Assembly: GCA_029204225.1 (NCBI GenBank)
Contig: CM055094.1
Coordinates: forward strand, 65,554,293 to 65,618,292
Origin: Diphasiastrum complanatum
Taxonomy: Eukaryota; Streptophyta; Lycopodiopsida; Lycopodiales; Lycopodiaceae
Length of the DNA: 64,000 bases
Reading direction: 5' to 3'
Position numbers and translations under genes: made by a program. This document shows, piece by piece, positions 32,844-44,438 of this stretch. Position 1 is the first letter of the stretch. Every line of letters starts with the position of its first letter. The notes under the pieces are model-generated. The model saw only the letters and a program-made list of their open reading frames with translations. It searched no databases and was not told the DNA's origin.

Positions 32844-33010
32844 GCCACGTGGCTAATATCCGATCTATTGAGCGTAAGATATGCCTTGCCATTAAGGTCC
32901 CTGGAATACTGACCACCACCGTTGGATTAATGCCCACCACCGTTGGATTTAGTCACAAGTTTTCACAATTATTGATTAAAATATTTTTATTTCTAGATAT
33001 GCCACGTGGC
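32844..33010. promoter_or_regulatory. Two perfect G-box palindromes upstream of the MOS2-like gene
   Basis: GCCACGTGGC occurs at 32844-32853 and again at 33001-33010, about 160 and 320 bases before the start codon at 32683. A further GCCACGTATC lies near 32808. Between them CACCACCGTTGGATT is repeated (near 32923 and 32941). G-boxes are bZIP/bHLH sites in plants; the role here is inferred from position. Confidence 0.6.
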
Positions 33011-33093
33011 AAAGCTTTATCTATTTATTTTTTCGCAAAATTTAGGGGTATTAGTTTATTTTTACAAATGTATAAGTACAAAAAGGATGCCAA

Positions 33094-33110
33094 CCCCCCC
33101 CCCCCCCCCC
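33094..33110 (+). repeat. Poly(C) run of 17
   Basis: Seventeen consecutive C bases precede GAGATG; likely unstable in length. Confidence 0.9.
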
Positions 33111-33299
33111 GAGATGAATTACATTGCCCAGAAGGACAAGCTGTACAGATCGAAAAAAAAAAGGACAACGCAAAGAAACAAGGAGAATAGCACACCGTGC
33201 AGGGAGGTAGTTCATTAGTACTAAGCAGTATGCAAAAAGAAAGTAGCAAAACGTAGACAAGCTGAAGTTGAGAGGGAAGAAGTAGATCCCTCAAAAACT

Positions 33300-33620
33300 T
33301 GTTGGTTCCGTGCCGTCCAAATCTTTCAAAGGACAGCTAACTTGCAAACATACGAGAAAGTCATAGAAGAGTAATCTTCTGACATGAGAGTCGCCTAGCA
33401 TAATGGTGTAAGTCCCCAAAAGTAAAGGTGAATCCCCAATAGCGAAGGAGGTGCACAAAATCTATCCAGTGCCCTACGACATTAATAAAACAGGCAGTTT
33501 CCTCCTCCAATTGACAAATTGGACATAGATCGGTCGTTCAAGAAGGGCCACTTAGCTAGCAACGACAAAAATCTAAGCTTTCCTATAAGGAGAGCGTGCA
33601 ATGGAAAGCCTAAGGGATCA
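33300..33620 (-). pseudogene. Possible LINE reverse-transcriptase tail (zinc-binding region)
   Basis: The minus strand reads DLCPICQLEEETACFIN, then VVGHWIDFVHLL, resembling the CPxC-xxxxET pattern of the zf-RVT region at the end of plant LINE proteins. No catalytic domain is present, and the fragments to its right (33657-34044 minus) are not recognisable. The match is short. Confidence 0.3.
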
Positions 33621-34024
33621 GAGAAAATTTAGGAAGTCCAAAAAAAGGGTAGGGTTCTAGCGAAGGTGCAGGGCACAATAACTGAGAAGCGCAGGGTCCA
33701 GAGGTGACACCCAGTCATCTAGGTCAAGCGGAGGAGAGGAAGAGATGTGCGAACGATTGCAGAGGAGGAGGCAAAGAGAAGCTTTTCGAAGTGAGGGAGA
33801 AAGCAAGACATGGATGATCAGAAAAGGTAGAAGGAGCGGATGGGAGAGAGAGAGATGAGGTCCAAATGGGTTCATCGGAGGAGAGGACAAAGGTATCAGC
33901 CCAAGACAAGAAAGAACGGAAATCGAAAAAGATTTGGGCAAGGTTTTTGAGAACGAAAGGGCCTTTGGCGTTGCTCCTTCGGCCAAAGGTATGGTGTGTT
34001 GGACTACAAATGATGGAATTCCTT

Positions 34025-34381
34025 TTAAATCTTTGTAAGACCACGCAAAGCCAATGTTGCTATGGCCTCTTCGGGTAGGTCACTCCACTTAATCACATGA
34101 TTGTATCTTTGCTTTTGTTGATTCTTCTTTGGTACATGTGCTTTTGGTGGTGCCATCTTGGAGACTTTAGCACGTGGAGGATTCTGAGGTGGCTGAACTG
34201 GTATTCGGTGAAGTCCATAGCGCATAGGATCCGTGTGGTGCAGGATCTGCTCATTTGTCAGCTCAACTTCCTCGTCATAAAAAAGTGCATGTTGCCAAGG
34301 AGCTAGATCATCTTCAACAAGTTCCAGAATGGGTTCCGTTGACAACCATGTTGGGGCTAGAAAGGGAGAGGAAAGGTACAC
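34025..34381 (-). mobile_element. Dispersed retroelement piece, related to 56.4-56.8 kb
   Basis: The minus frame encodes about 118 residues (LELVEDDLAPWQHALFYDEE, ILHHTDPMRYGLHRIPVQPP, a Lys/Pro-rich stretch, then IKWSDLPEEAIATLALRGL). A diverged copy lies at 56430-56770 in the same orientation with the same order of segments, and DNA next to that copy resembles 62560-62620, inside an LTR element. It is therefore probably part of the gag region of one LTR family; the protein itself is not known to me. Confidence 0.55.
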
Positions 34382-34399
34382 GTACCTATCTCCCCCCCC

Positions 34400-35872
34400 G
34401 TATGCGAGTCCGAACGGGTTCGGAACTACAACAAGGTCAATAGAGGGGCCAGCAAGTCCGTACGGACCTGCGCTACCAGATTTCTGTCCTTTATTATTAA
34501 TTTCTTTTTAAAAACTAAAAATTAAGATATAAGTAACACATCTGGATATAGTTTTATTCAAACTAAAGTTTAAATTAACTAACATAACATTTTTTCTAAA
34601 CCTATACTAAGCTTTTTAAAAACTAAGATTAGAGGTTTCAAAGGAAAAAATTGGTGTTGACCTTATTCCATATTTTTCAATTTGGTTTTGTGGATTCCAA
34701 CGACGTTTTTTTGGTGCAAACTTGAAATAGATATCATTGACATGCGAATATCCTAAAGTTCAACTGATGGATGCCTAGATTGGAGTAACATGAATCGAAA
34801 AATGATACTTGTAAAAGACACATATAATTTAAATACATAATCTATATATTGTTGAGGTGTAAATTTCCTAAACTCTATATCGTGATGTCTGCATTTGAGT
34901 AACATGATTTGACAAATGATTTAAATTGATACAACACTATGTCCATTTAGTGGTTTGTATTGAAAAGAATAATTGCTCCAATGAGTAAACAAGTTATGTA
35001 TGTGTGGCAAATAACTATTGATACAAGTAGTTGTTGAACTTGCATTTTATTTTTCAATTCGGTTTTGTGGGGAGTACTCCATTGTACCCTAAGCTCGCAA
35101 GATAATAGCACGCCACGTGCCATCATTTTTTTTGGATCTTCGTAATAAGAAAACTCGCAAAATTTGCAAAGTATTTACTCGTAAAATGCCAAGGCCCAAA
35201 GTGAACTACCTTAACTAGGTAAAACATTAATTTTCAATGAAAAAACACAACCCATTGAAGAACCCTCTTGAAACAAAGGTTATGACAAAGAAATAGCCAC
35301 ATTATTGAAAGAGAAGTAAAAACTACAAGAGCTACTAAGAAACGCGTGCACCTAACAAGGAATCGACGACTTTGGTACCACATGTTGCAACTCCCTAGAT
35401 CTTCGATTGCCTTGAAGGTTGACACACATCCCATACCAGAGACGACGCACTATATCCGCCCATCCATAGGGTCACTGCCGACCCACCCCCATGAACTAGA
35501 GCTATCGACATCCACATGCCTAATCAAGCCTCTGGCGATAACTAGTGTCCATGCCACCACTCATCTCCCTTGGCTCTCCCTAGCACACATCTCCTGGCCT
35601 GGAGATACATCTTGGCTACTGCACGTGCTCTCCATCCACCAACTCCTGGGTAGATTGAGTGAATGGCAAAGGGGAATCCCCACCATTATATAGCATAATA
35701 TAGTGGGTCCCATCAAGCACGGCCCCGCCGGTGACACGTGACCACCTAGGATGGTGACACGTGGGGCACTAAAATATGTCGATAACGCCATATATGTGTC
35801 ATGCCCCTTGCGAGGCCGTCACTGATGGGGTACCGTCATGGTACCCAGAAGTAGGGGAATATTCTCTATACG
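34400..35872. other. AT-rich and unassigned intergenic DNA
   Basis: No gene was seen. Near 35730-35765 the word GGTGACACGTG occurs twice around CCACCTAGG, giving two ACGTG cores. The rest is AT-rich with no recognisable motif. Confidence 0.4.
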
Positions 35873-35877
35873 ATATC

Positions 35878-36153
35878 AGTTAGAATTAAAGTAGAATCAC
35901 TGTGCTATTGTACTGTGAGTCCTATCAGTTGATAAGGATCAGTTGGCCTCGCCACGAGGCAAGTCGACGGGACACGCGTCCTGCCAACGACAACCTGGGT
36001 CATGCATGGGTTGCCTGAGTGAACAACTATATGTATAGTGTAAATTTCATTTTTGAGAAATACAGTTGCTATGTGAGCTTGCTGTGGAGAGTGTTTTCTG
36101 TCTGTGTTACTGTGTAGCATGATCTGTGTTCATGTGCAAAGCAAATTCTAAGT
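35878..36153 (+). repeat. 5' LTR of Copia element 4 (about 276 bp)
   Basis: It matches 41471-41745 from AGTTAGAATTAAA to AATTCTAAGT with about a dozen differences, followed by the primer-binding site TGGTATCAGAGCC at 36154. The ends are not the usual TG...CA; the inner inverted ends TTAGAATT/AATTCTAA are conserved in both copies. Confidence 0.9.
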
Positions 36154-37397
36154 TGGTATCAGAGCCGTACAGGGAGTGTACACAGTACAACATCGCCATT
36201 GAAGAGAGCTTCGGGAGAACTGTCTTCTAAGAGTTCGGGGTTTACGGCGGGTTGAAGACGGAAAGAGAAGCACTGGTGCACGGTCTCTAGTTTATAGAGG
36301 CTTGCCAAGCTCAGCAGAGGGATTATTAGCCTGTGCATAGCATCAGACATGGAAAAATTTGGTGAAAAATTGACAATTTTGAAGCCAGCTGAAAATTGAA
36401 ACCGGATTTGGGGTTACGATTTTTTATACATAACTGGTGATTTCTTCGCTGTTTGTGCACCGTTTTGGATGCCGTAAGGACATGAAGGAAGCTAATCACA
36501 TTGCCAACCAGCCATGGAGAGATTTTGAGGTTTATGTCATAGATTTGTCTCCAGACAGTTAACCTAGCAGATTTGCGGTAAAAGGTGAAAAAAAAGCCAC
36601 TTTGTCAAGTTGAGCTAAAATCACCGTTTCTCCACGGAATTTCATGAGTGAACACTCTACAGACTTGGTATCAGTAGGGCGACCCTGCTCCAGGCCTCAA
36701 ATCATGTTCAAATTGATCCGTAGGCGAGTTAGATCAAGCAAAACGAGCTTGGGGAAGCGCGGCCGTAGACAGGGAGGTCGCGGACTGTTTGCACGTGGAA
36801 CCAGGGTGGAACCATAGCGTTTCGGAGTGGGTAGCGCTTACAAGACTCTCCATTGGTGCACAAGAGTGCTCAGATCTGTTGGATAGAAAAGCTACAAGAT
36901 CAACGGCTCAGTTCGTGCTATCCAGAAGGGATATCCACGGTTGGATCAGAATCAACCATTGGATGGAGTCTGAAGGGTTGTTGAAGAGGGTCCTGAAGAA
37001 GTGAAGTGCATTCTGGCCTTCAACTGTTCAAAAACTAGAAAAGTCCCTATTTTTGGGTCCTTTGCCCGTTTTGACCCAAACGAAAGGCTATAACCTCCAA
37101 ACGAAGGGCATTCGGACTGTACCTGCAAGTACGATATAGCAAAACATAGTGATTGGAGCGGAGAAAGTGTTCGGAGTGCGCCAGAAGTGATTTCACCATT
37201 CCACTGGGCACATTGTTGGGAGTTGACGACTGAGTGCATTTTGGAAGGCGACGCCGATTTGGCTTTCAAATTGGTGAAAAAGCGGCGAGTGGCCTGGTAA
37301 GGGAAAAAGTGCAGGTCATTATTTTCGACTTTTGACATCACTGTTGGCCTCGACATACTGTTTTTAGCCTACGGCAGAAGTTTCAAGTAGTTTTGCG
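36154..37397 (+). other. Long leader of Copia element 4
   Basis: It begins with the initiator tRNA-Met primer-binding site and runs to the gag ATG at 37398. It is non-coding. Its 3' part (from about 37050) is shared with copy A at 26625-27000. Confidence 0.75.
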
Positions 37398-40300
37398 ATG
37401 GCAAACATGGGGGAGTCCATTTTGAGTGAAAGTGGCAAATTGGACGGGATTTCCAACTATGCAGTGTAAAAATTCAAAATGAAAAACATACTGATGGAGA
37501 AAGACGTGTGGGAAGTCATCATAGGTGATGAGAGAAGGCCGCCAAATGAAGCGGATATCAAAGTGTTCGATAAAAAGATGAGGAAAACTTTGACCTTCAT
37601 TAACTTGTCAGTGAAGGACCACATCATTACCCACATTTCTGATGCTGTTACACCCAGACAGGCATGGGATGTGCTAAAGGAGCAGTTCGAGACGTCAAAT
37701 CCGTCAAGAATCATGTTTCTGAAGTCAAAACTGAATAGTGCCCGCATGGAGCAAGGAGAGCACATTCAGACGTACATGACTAGAATCAAGACAATGAGGG
37801 ATGAACTACATTCTATTGGTGAGTGCATATGTGACGTGGAGTTGGTGCACAATGCATTGTGCGAGAAATGGTGAAAGCTAGATGTCAAAATACTGACGAT
37901 CAGGCACTTGCGACACGCCAAAAACAAGGCAAGGGCAAGGGCAAGAAGAAGTCTAAGCAGCAATTTGCCAAGTCTCAGGAGGATGAGGGATCTTCCAGTA
38001 AGACCAAAAAGAAAGGCAAGTGCTTCCATTGTGGTAAAAAGGGCCATTGGAAGAGTGAATGTCGCAAATTCCTAACGGAACAAGACAAGGGGAAACCAAA
38101 ACAAGCAGGTAACCTTGTCGATGAGGGTGAGATTAAAGACTCTAGCATCTTCATGTCTGCATTGTCATTCAATCAAGATGATCAAGCATGGTATATTGAC
38201 TCGGGAGCCACAAGACACATGATAGGTAACAAGAATTGGTTTAGTAGCTTGAAAGTGTTGGATAATGGAACATCTGTTTCACAAGCAAATGGTGAGGTGT
38301 GCAAGATCAAGGGGATAGGCACCGTTTCAATCCAACTACCTGATGGCAAAAGCAGGATGATCAGGGAGGTACTTTATGTACCAGGTTTGAAGAAAAATCT
38401 ACTTTCTGTTGGAGTCATTACTGATCAAAAGTTGAAAATAGAATTCGCCCATGATCGTTGCTTTGTGACGGATGTGAACCAAAAGTTCAAAGTTATTGCG
38501 GATGGAGTAAGAGAGCCCAATACAAAATTGTACAGGTTGAATGCTACAATTAAGGGGCAACATGGACTTCTATCGTCCATTCCATCGCAAATTGAGTTGT
38601 GGCATAAGAGGCTTGGTCACTTGAACTTGGGAAGCCTCAGTTTGATGAGAAGATTGGAGATGGTAACATGATTGCCTACCATAGAAGATCACTTGAAATC
38701 GATGTGCGAATCTTGTGTATATGGGAAGCAGCATTGAGAGAAGTTCAATAAAGGGGGTGTTGCAAGAGCAAAGAACATCCTGGACTTAATCCACACAGAT
38801 TTATGTGGGCCTATGAGGACCATGTCCTTAGGTAAAGCCAACTATTTCATGACCTTTATTGATGATATGTCACGTAAGATGTGGATCTACTTCTTGAAGA
38901 AGAAATCAGATGCATTTGATAACTTCAAGAGCTTCAAAGCATTGTCGAAAATCAGACAGATAGGAAGATCAAAGTCCTAAGATCAGATAGTGGAGGTGAG
39001 TACAAGTCTAATGACTTCAATGATCTTTGTGATCAATGTGGGATTAAAAGACAATTTACGCAAGCTCATACTCCTGTTTTCAATGGTGTAGCTGAGCGCA
39101 AGAATCGTACGATTGTAGAAAGTGCCAGATCTATGCTAGCTGAGATGAAACTACCAAAAGATTTTTGTTCAGAAGCATGTAGCACGGCAGTCTATCTTCA
39201 AAATAGAAGTCCTACCATGGCCATACCAAAGATAACACCTGAGGAATCATTCACGAAGAAGAAGCCAAAGGTGAACCACTTGCGAATCTTTGGATGTAAG
39301 GCCTTTGTACACATTCCTAAGGAAGAGAGACGTAAACTTGATGTAAAAGCTATCAAGTGCATATTCCTAGGATATGATGATCGTGTGAAGGGCTATAGAT
39401 GTCTTGATCCAGTGGAAAACAAAATCCATATAAGTCGTGATGTTATCTTTGATGAATCCAAGATGTATGAAGACGAGGATGCTGAGAAGATAGACACATC
39501 CAGTGGAAAAGATGGTATAGTGAGGATACCACCTGATGATGATCCATTCATTGAACTTCCGAGTGATGAACATGATCATACATCTCAAGATACTACTACT
39601 CAACCTCAAGAGATAGGTTGGAGAGGTAGGGACAAACCTTTTGGTGCAAGAACAATTGAAGTTGCAGGTGACAAACGCAAGGAGAAGGATGTACCATGGG
39701 ATACATTTTCACCAGGAAGCCGATCACCTGACAAGAAGCTCCCTAAGTGGTTTGAGAGATTGTTGGAGAGCCGCGACATGGATGACTTTCCAAGATCATC
39801 TAGCTAGGGAGAGCTATGAAGATCAACAAGAGAGAAGACACAACCTGAAAAGTATGAAGCAAAATATGCTCTCTTATCTAGCATTATTCAAAGCAAAGAA
39901 CCTTCAACTTATAGTGAAGCGAAGGATGATGACATTTGGGTCAAGGCCATGGGAGAGGAGATGGAGTCAACTGCTAAACATAACACATGGGACTTAGTAG
40001 AACCACCAGTTGGCAAGAAACCCATTGGTTGCAAATGGTTATACAGGACTAAGTACCATGCAGATGGAAGTATAGCAAAGCACAAGGCAAGATTGGTGAT
40101 CAAAGGGTATGCACAAAGTAAAGGCATTGACTATGAGGAGACCTTTGTGCCAGTATGTAAGTGGAATACTCTATGTCTACTTGTTGCTTTAGCTTCACAT
40201 TTTGGTTGGCCCATCAGATGGATGTGAAATCTACTTTTCTAAATGGTGAGTTAGAAGAAGAAGTGTTCATGGATCAACCTGAAGGCTTTGTAGCGAAGGG

Positions 40301-41418
40301 ACATGAAAATAAAGTAGGTCGCTTGAAGAAAGCGCTTTATGGTCTTAAACAAGCACCACGTGCGTGGTATAGCAGGATTGATGCCTACTTTCATTCAAAG
40401 GGGATGGTGAGAACACATTCTGATCCAAATCTATATGTCTTATGCTTTGATAATATGGTTGCTTTGATTGCTCTTTATGTTGATGACTTAATTATTATGG
40501 AAAATAATCAAGAGATGATAGACATGATCAAGAAAGACCTCATGGAACAATTCGAGATGACAGATCTCAGTCTGATGCATTATTGCCTTGGAGTAGAAGT
40601 GTGGCAAAAAGGACATGAAGTGGGTTTAACACAGGTGAAGTATGTCAAAGAGTTGCTGCATAGGTTTAGGTTGCAGGATTGCAAACCAATGAATACTCCT
40701 ATTGAACCAGGTAAAAAGCTTTCTAAGCTTGATGAGTCACAGTCATTTGATGCTATGTTGTATAGACAGTTAGTAGGGAGCTTGATTTACCTTACCACGA
40801 CTAGACCAGATATATGCTATGCTGTTGGCATTGTAAGTCAGTTTATGGCAGTGCCTACGGAAACACACAGCTAAATGCATTTTGCGTTATGTGAAAGGCA
40901 CTTCAGAGTATGGCTTGATTTACAAGAAGCATGATGGTTTACCTGAGTTGTGTGGCTATGTGGATGTGGATTGGGGAGGTGACTATGATGATCGTAGATC
41001 CACCACATGGTATGTATTCCAGTTTTGTGGTAGTTGCTTTTCCTGGTCTAGTAAGAAGCAAAGTACAATTGCTCTTTCTACCACAGAAGCAGAGTATAAG
41101 GCAATGTGTAGTGCAACACATGAAGCTATATGGTTGAGACAAATCTTGGAAGAAATTGGTATGAAGCAGAAAAATCCCACAACTTTACATAACGACAGTC
41201 AGAGTGGCATTCAGCTAGCAAAGAATCCAGTGTTCCATGTGAGAACTAAACACATTGAGATTCAGTATCACTTTATATGTGAGAGGTTGTTGAGTCGTGA
41301 AATTCATGTTGTTCATTGTAGCACAGAAGAACAACTAGCTGATATTTTCACTAAGCCACTTGTTGGAGAAAAGTTTGATAACTTTAGATCAAAGATTTCT
41401 ATACTTAAAGTTTGTTAA
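37398..41418 (+). pseudogene. Copia element 4 gag-pol, frameshifted
   Basis: Gag starts at 37398 (MANMGESILSESGKLDG), meets a stop near 37467, then reads KFKMKNILMEKDVWEVII and on to HNALC. A 106-base deletion relative to copy A then shifts the frame at 37861. The parts that follow are zinc knuckle CFHCGKKGHWKSEC; protease WYIDSGATRHM; HHCC LWHKRLGHLN and CESCVYGKQH after a TGA at 38669; integrase HTDLCGP, FIDDMSRKMW and RSDSGGEY across a frame change near 38940; [34 protein letters not shown] after a break near 40215, and LYVDDLIIM; RNase H DVDWGGDYDDRRSTTW, STTEAEYKAM and HNDSQSGIQLAKNPVFH to the stop at 41418. Catalytic motifs are mostly present, so the loss of function comes from indels and stops. 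Confidence 0.95.
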
Positions 41419-41470
41419 CTTTAAAGTTATGTATATGACTGTATAAAGTAGACTCTACTTTAAGGGAGAG

Positions 41471-41745
41471 AGTTAGAATTAAAATAGAATCACAGTGCTA
41501 CTGTACTGTGAGTCATATCAGTTGATAAGGATCAGTTGGCCTCGCCACGAGGCAAGTCGACGGGACACGCGTCCCGCCAACGACAGCCTGGGTCATGCAT
41601 AGGTTGCCTGAGTGAACAACTATATGTACAGTGTAATTTCATTTTTGAGAAATACAGTTGCTATGTGAGCTTGCTGTGGAGAGTGTTTTCTGTCTGTGTT
41701 ATTGTGTAGCATGATCTGTGTTCCTGTGCAAAGCAAATTCTAAGT
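41471..41745 (+). repeat. 3' LTR of Copia element 4 (275 bp)
   Basis: It follows AAGGGAGAG and ends AATTCTAAGT before ATCCC. It differs from the 5' copy mainly by transitions and one base of length. Confidence 0.9.
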
Positions 41746-41749
41746 ATCC

Positions 41750-44438
41750 CAAGACCATGAAATAGCAACTTGATCTCCTATTCTTGCACAAAAAGCTATC
41801 AACCACCATGCACTGGCTCCAGAGGTCCAATTAGAGCATCTAGGCTCTCACAAGGTTATTATTACATTATTGGCCTAGTTCGGAATGACATGGCTTAACA
41901 AATAATCTCGTACAACGGAGTACTAGATATCCATGTCATGGACTATTTTGAATCCTTCATTCAGGACATGGACGTAACATTCTTCCCCCCTTGTCACAAA
42001 AGTGAAAACTAGGGAAGGTATTCTTTATGCTTTCAACCATTTCTCATGAATCGTCATCCTCAGTCCGACCCTTTCACATAATCAAGCACTCAGAGATAGA
42101 ACGACTTCTCAATTGTTTATCTTTGGTTCTAAGTACTCTTTCAAGTTCCAAAGACACACTGAGAGATAAATCCTCCAAATTGGTAAGATATTCATTAGAA
42201 CCAGCTGTACGACTTTCACGTAAACTTAATTTTAATCGGCTTACATAAAACACTGGTTGAGTAGTCAACTTATCTTGAAGATCAAGTTCCTAAGCTATAG
42301 AATCAATTTTCTTTATAATCTAAAATGGTCCACAATATTTGGTAGACAACTTATAATGCTTCCATGTACGCATAGTCCTAGAATCTTTTGGAATTCTAAG
42401 CTATACCCAGTCATCAACTTTAAAATCTCTAGTAGACCTCTTAACATTGGCATAATGCTTAGCTCTGTCCTGAGCACTACAAATACAATCACGTGGCAGT
42501 TGCAATATTTCTTGCATATCATGCAGGTTACTCGCAACTTTATGGATCTTAACAGATTTTGTCCCCACATTCACAGGAGATTTAGGTTGAAAACTGTACA
42601 TTAGCATAATCAGACTATAACTTGTAGCAGAATGTTTTCTACTATTGTAAGCAAACTCAATTAAAATATATAATCTTCCCATTGAGACTGCTTGTGAGAA
42701 ACACATCTCCTCAACAAATCCTCCAAAGTCCGATTAGTTCTCTCAATTTGTCTATCCGATTCAGGATGATCAGTAGAACTAAAACTAAGTGAGGTTTCTA
42801 GCTTATGGAATTGGGTCTTGGGTAGTCCAACTACAAAATTCATAGATATGCTTTTCCATCATTTCTAAGGGATATCTAAGGGATGTAACAACCCTCAAGT
42901 CTTTAAGCATTCTGCTTTGGCTAGTTGACAAAGTTTACATTCAACCACATAAGACTCAACAAACGGCTTGAGTTTTGGCCAATAAAACTCTCTTCTGACC
43001 AAGTCGAAAGTTTTGTGTACAACTCGATGACCTACGTAGGGTGCATCAAGACAATTGGATGACCTACGTAGGGTGCATCGAGACATTCATAAAGAATTCT
43101 CTTTTTTAACTCATCATCCCTTGGTACACAAACTTTTCCATTCCGAAATAGCAAACCACCTCGAATGGCAAACTATTCCACAATCTTCTTATCTTTCTTA
43201 TAGACCTAAGATCCTTGTGAGTTAATCTCTGTTCCGTTCTCATTTTTTCCAATCTCAACCATTTTCCAAATGCGACCAAAATGAAAATCTGTTTTGCACT
43301 TTCCTCTCAATGAAAGATATAGATATGTAGAAATCTGGGTGAATGAAAGTTCATTTTATTTACCAATCTGAGTAACAGCGTTTGCAACCTAGTTAGAGTT
43401 GCCTTTGACCCATGATCAAATTCGCGCATAAGCTCAGCCCAGTGAGCTTTACGACCTATCAGATCATGTTGATTGCAAAAATATTTTAGATGCTGGTGAT
43501 CTATATACACTATAAACCAACTATCATAAAGGTAATGCCTCCAGGTTCTTAGTCCATGTATGACATAAATAACTCTTTCTCATGAGTCGTATAATGCAAT
43601 TGAGGTCCAATAAGTTTCTTGCTCTCAAATGCTATCGGCCTATCATTTTGTAAAAGAACCGCTCCTATTGCCGTATCACTTGCTTCTCTATTTGCTCTTG
43701 ATCTACTGAGTTAAGGATTTTAGAAAATTCACAACTATTTAGTTGAGTTTCAGAGAAATCCAAAATAGATTTGGAAAACAAAGAATAAGCTTCATATTGA
43801 AAATAAAAAATTTCCATTACATTAGCTGTTGAATTCATGCTAAATGGATGTACATATCTATCTCCAAACAATGTGTAGCTACTTTATTACCTTCTTGAAA
43901 TGAATCTAATTTAAAAGCATTAAAATGGATTAACTCTTTGTAGTCTTGAATCCAAATTGGGAGCTTCGGAACTTTGACATCCCAAGTCTCCAACTCTACA
44001 CCTTAAACTAGATATATCTTATATCTATGATCATTGGCTTCAGTTTCCAAGCCGAGTTTCTGCACGAGACAAAAATTAATGAAATTATCAGTTAAGCCAC
44101 TATCCACCAAAATACTGACTTTATGTCCCTTAACTATGTCTTCTAAAAAAAACAATTAATTAGGTAAGAACGAAATAGTACTAAACGAACATTCACACTC
44201 ACAATCAATTTTATTAATTTCCAATTTTAGATTTTCTTTACCTAATATCTAGATGACTTGAGCTGCGAGTTTCTTTTGCTTTGGGTAGAAACTTCATAAC
44301 ATGTCCAGACTTGTTGCATACAAAACATACATTTGCCCTTTTAGTCTTCTTTTAAGACATTTGCTTCTTTTGCTTGAATTATGAATCCATTTGATCAAGT
44401 TCATCAAAATACTTGACTTGTTTCTTGTCATGAACTCG
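41750..44438 (-). mobile_element. Chromovirus (Ty3/Gypsy) remnant with internal deletions
   Basis: Minus-strand pieces in order from 44340 down: a gag knuckle-like CFVCNKSGHVMKF; RNase H (YIDHQHLKYFCNQHDLIGRK, then AHWAELMREFD, near 43500-43410); integrase zinc region (GHRVVHKTFDLVRREFYWPK, near 43040); the start MNFVVGLPKTQFHKLET joined directly to SFSSTDHPESDRQIERTNRT, so the catalytic core between is deleted; integrase C-terminal EFAYNSRKHSAT and DRAKHYANVKRS; then a chromodomain-type tail ERVLRTKDKQLRSRSISECL. A run of C (PPT on the minus strand) at about 41985 marks the 3' LTR, which ends on the plus strand at 41979. Most of RT is missing or unreadable. All frames are broken. Confidence 0.85.

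Larger units (their letters stand above)
35878..41745 (+). mobile_element. Copia element 4, both LTRs, inactive
   Basis: Short LTRs bound an internal region with a leader of about 1.2 kb and a broken gag-pol. The polypurine tract TTTAAGGGAGAG precedes the 3' LTR. A clean 5-bp target duplication is not visible (ATATC on the left, ATCCC on the right), so the outer flanks may have changed or the ends may be off by a base or two. LTR divergence of roughly 4 percent by eye places it between elements 1 and 2 in age. Confidence 0.9.

Noticed and set aside
33657-34044. Minus-strand frames of 109 and 106 codons
   Set aside because: Ser/Pro/Leu-rich translations of purine-rich DNA, overlapping in two frames, with no domain. 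At most linked to the weak LINE tail beside them.
36789-37004. 71-codon frame in the leader of Copia element 4
   Set aside because: It lies in a non-coding leader, has no counterpart motif and is not part of gag.
35873-41750. Target-site duplication ATATC/ATCCC for Copia element 4
   Set aside because: The two 5-mers do not match well enough, and the LTR ends are themselves uncertain.
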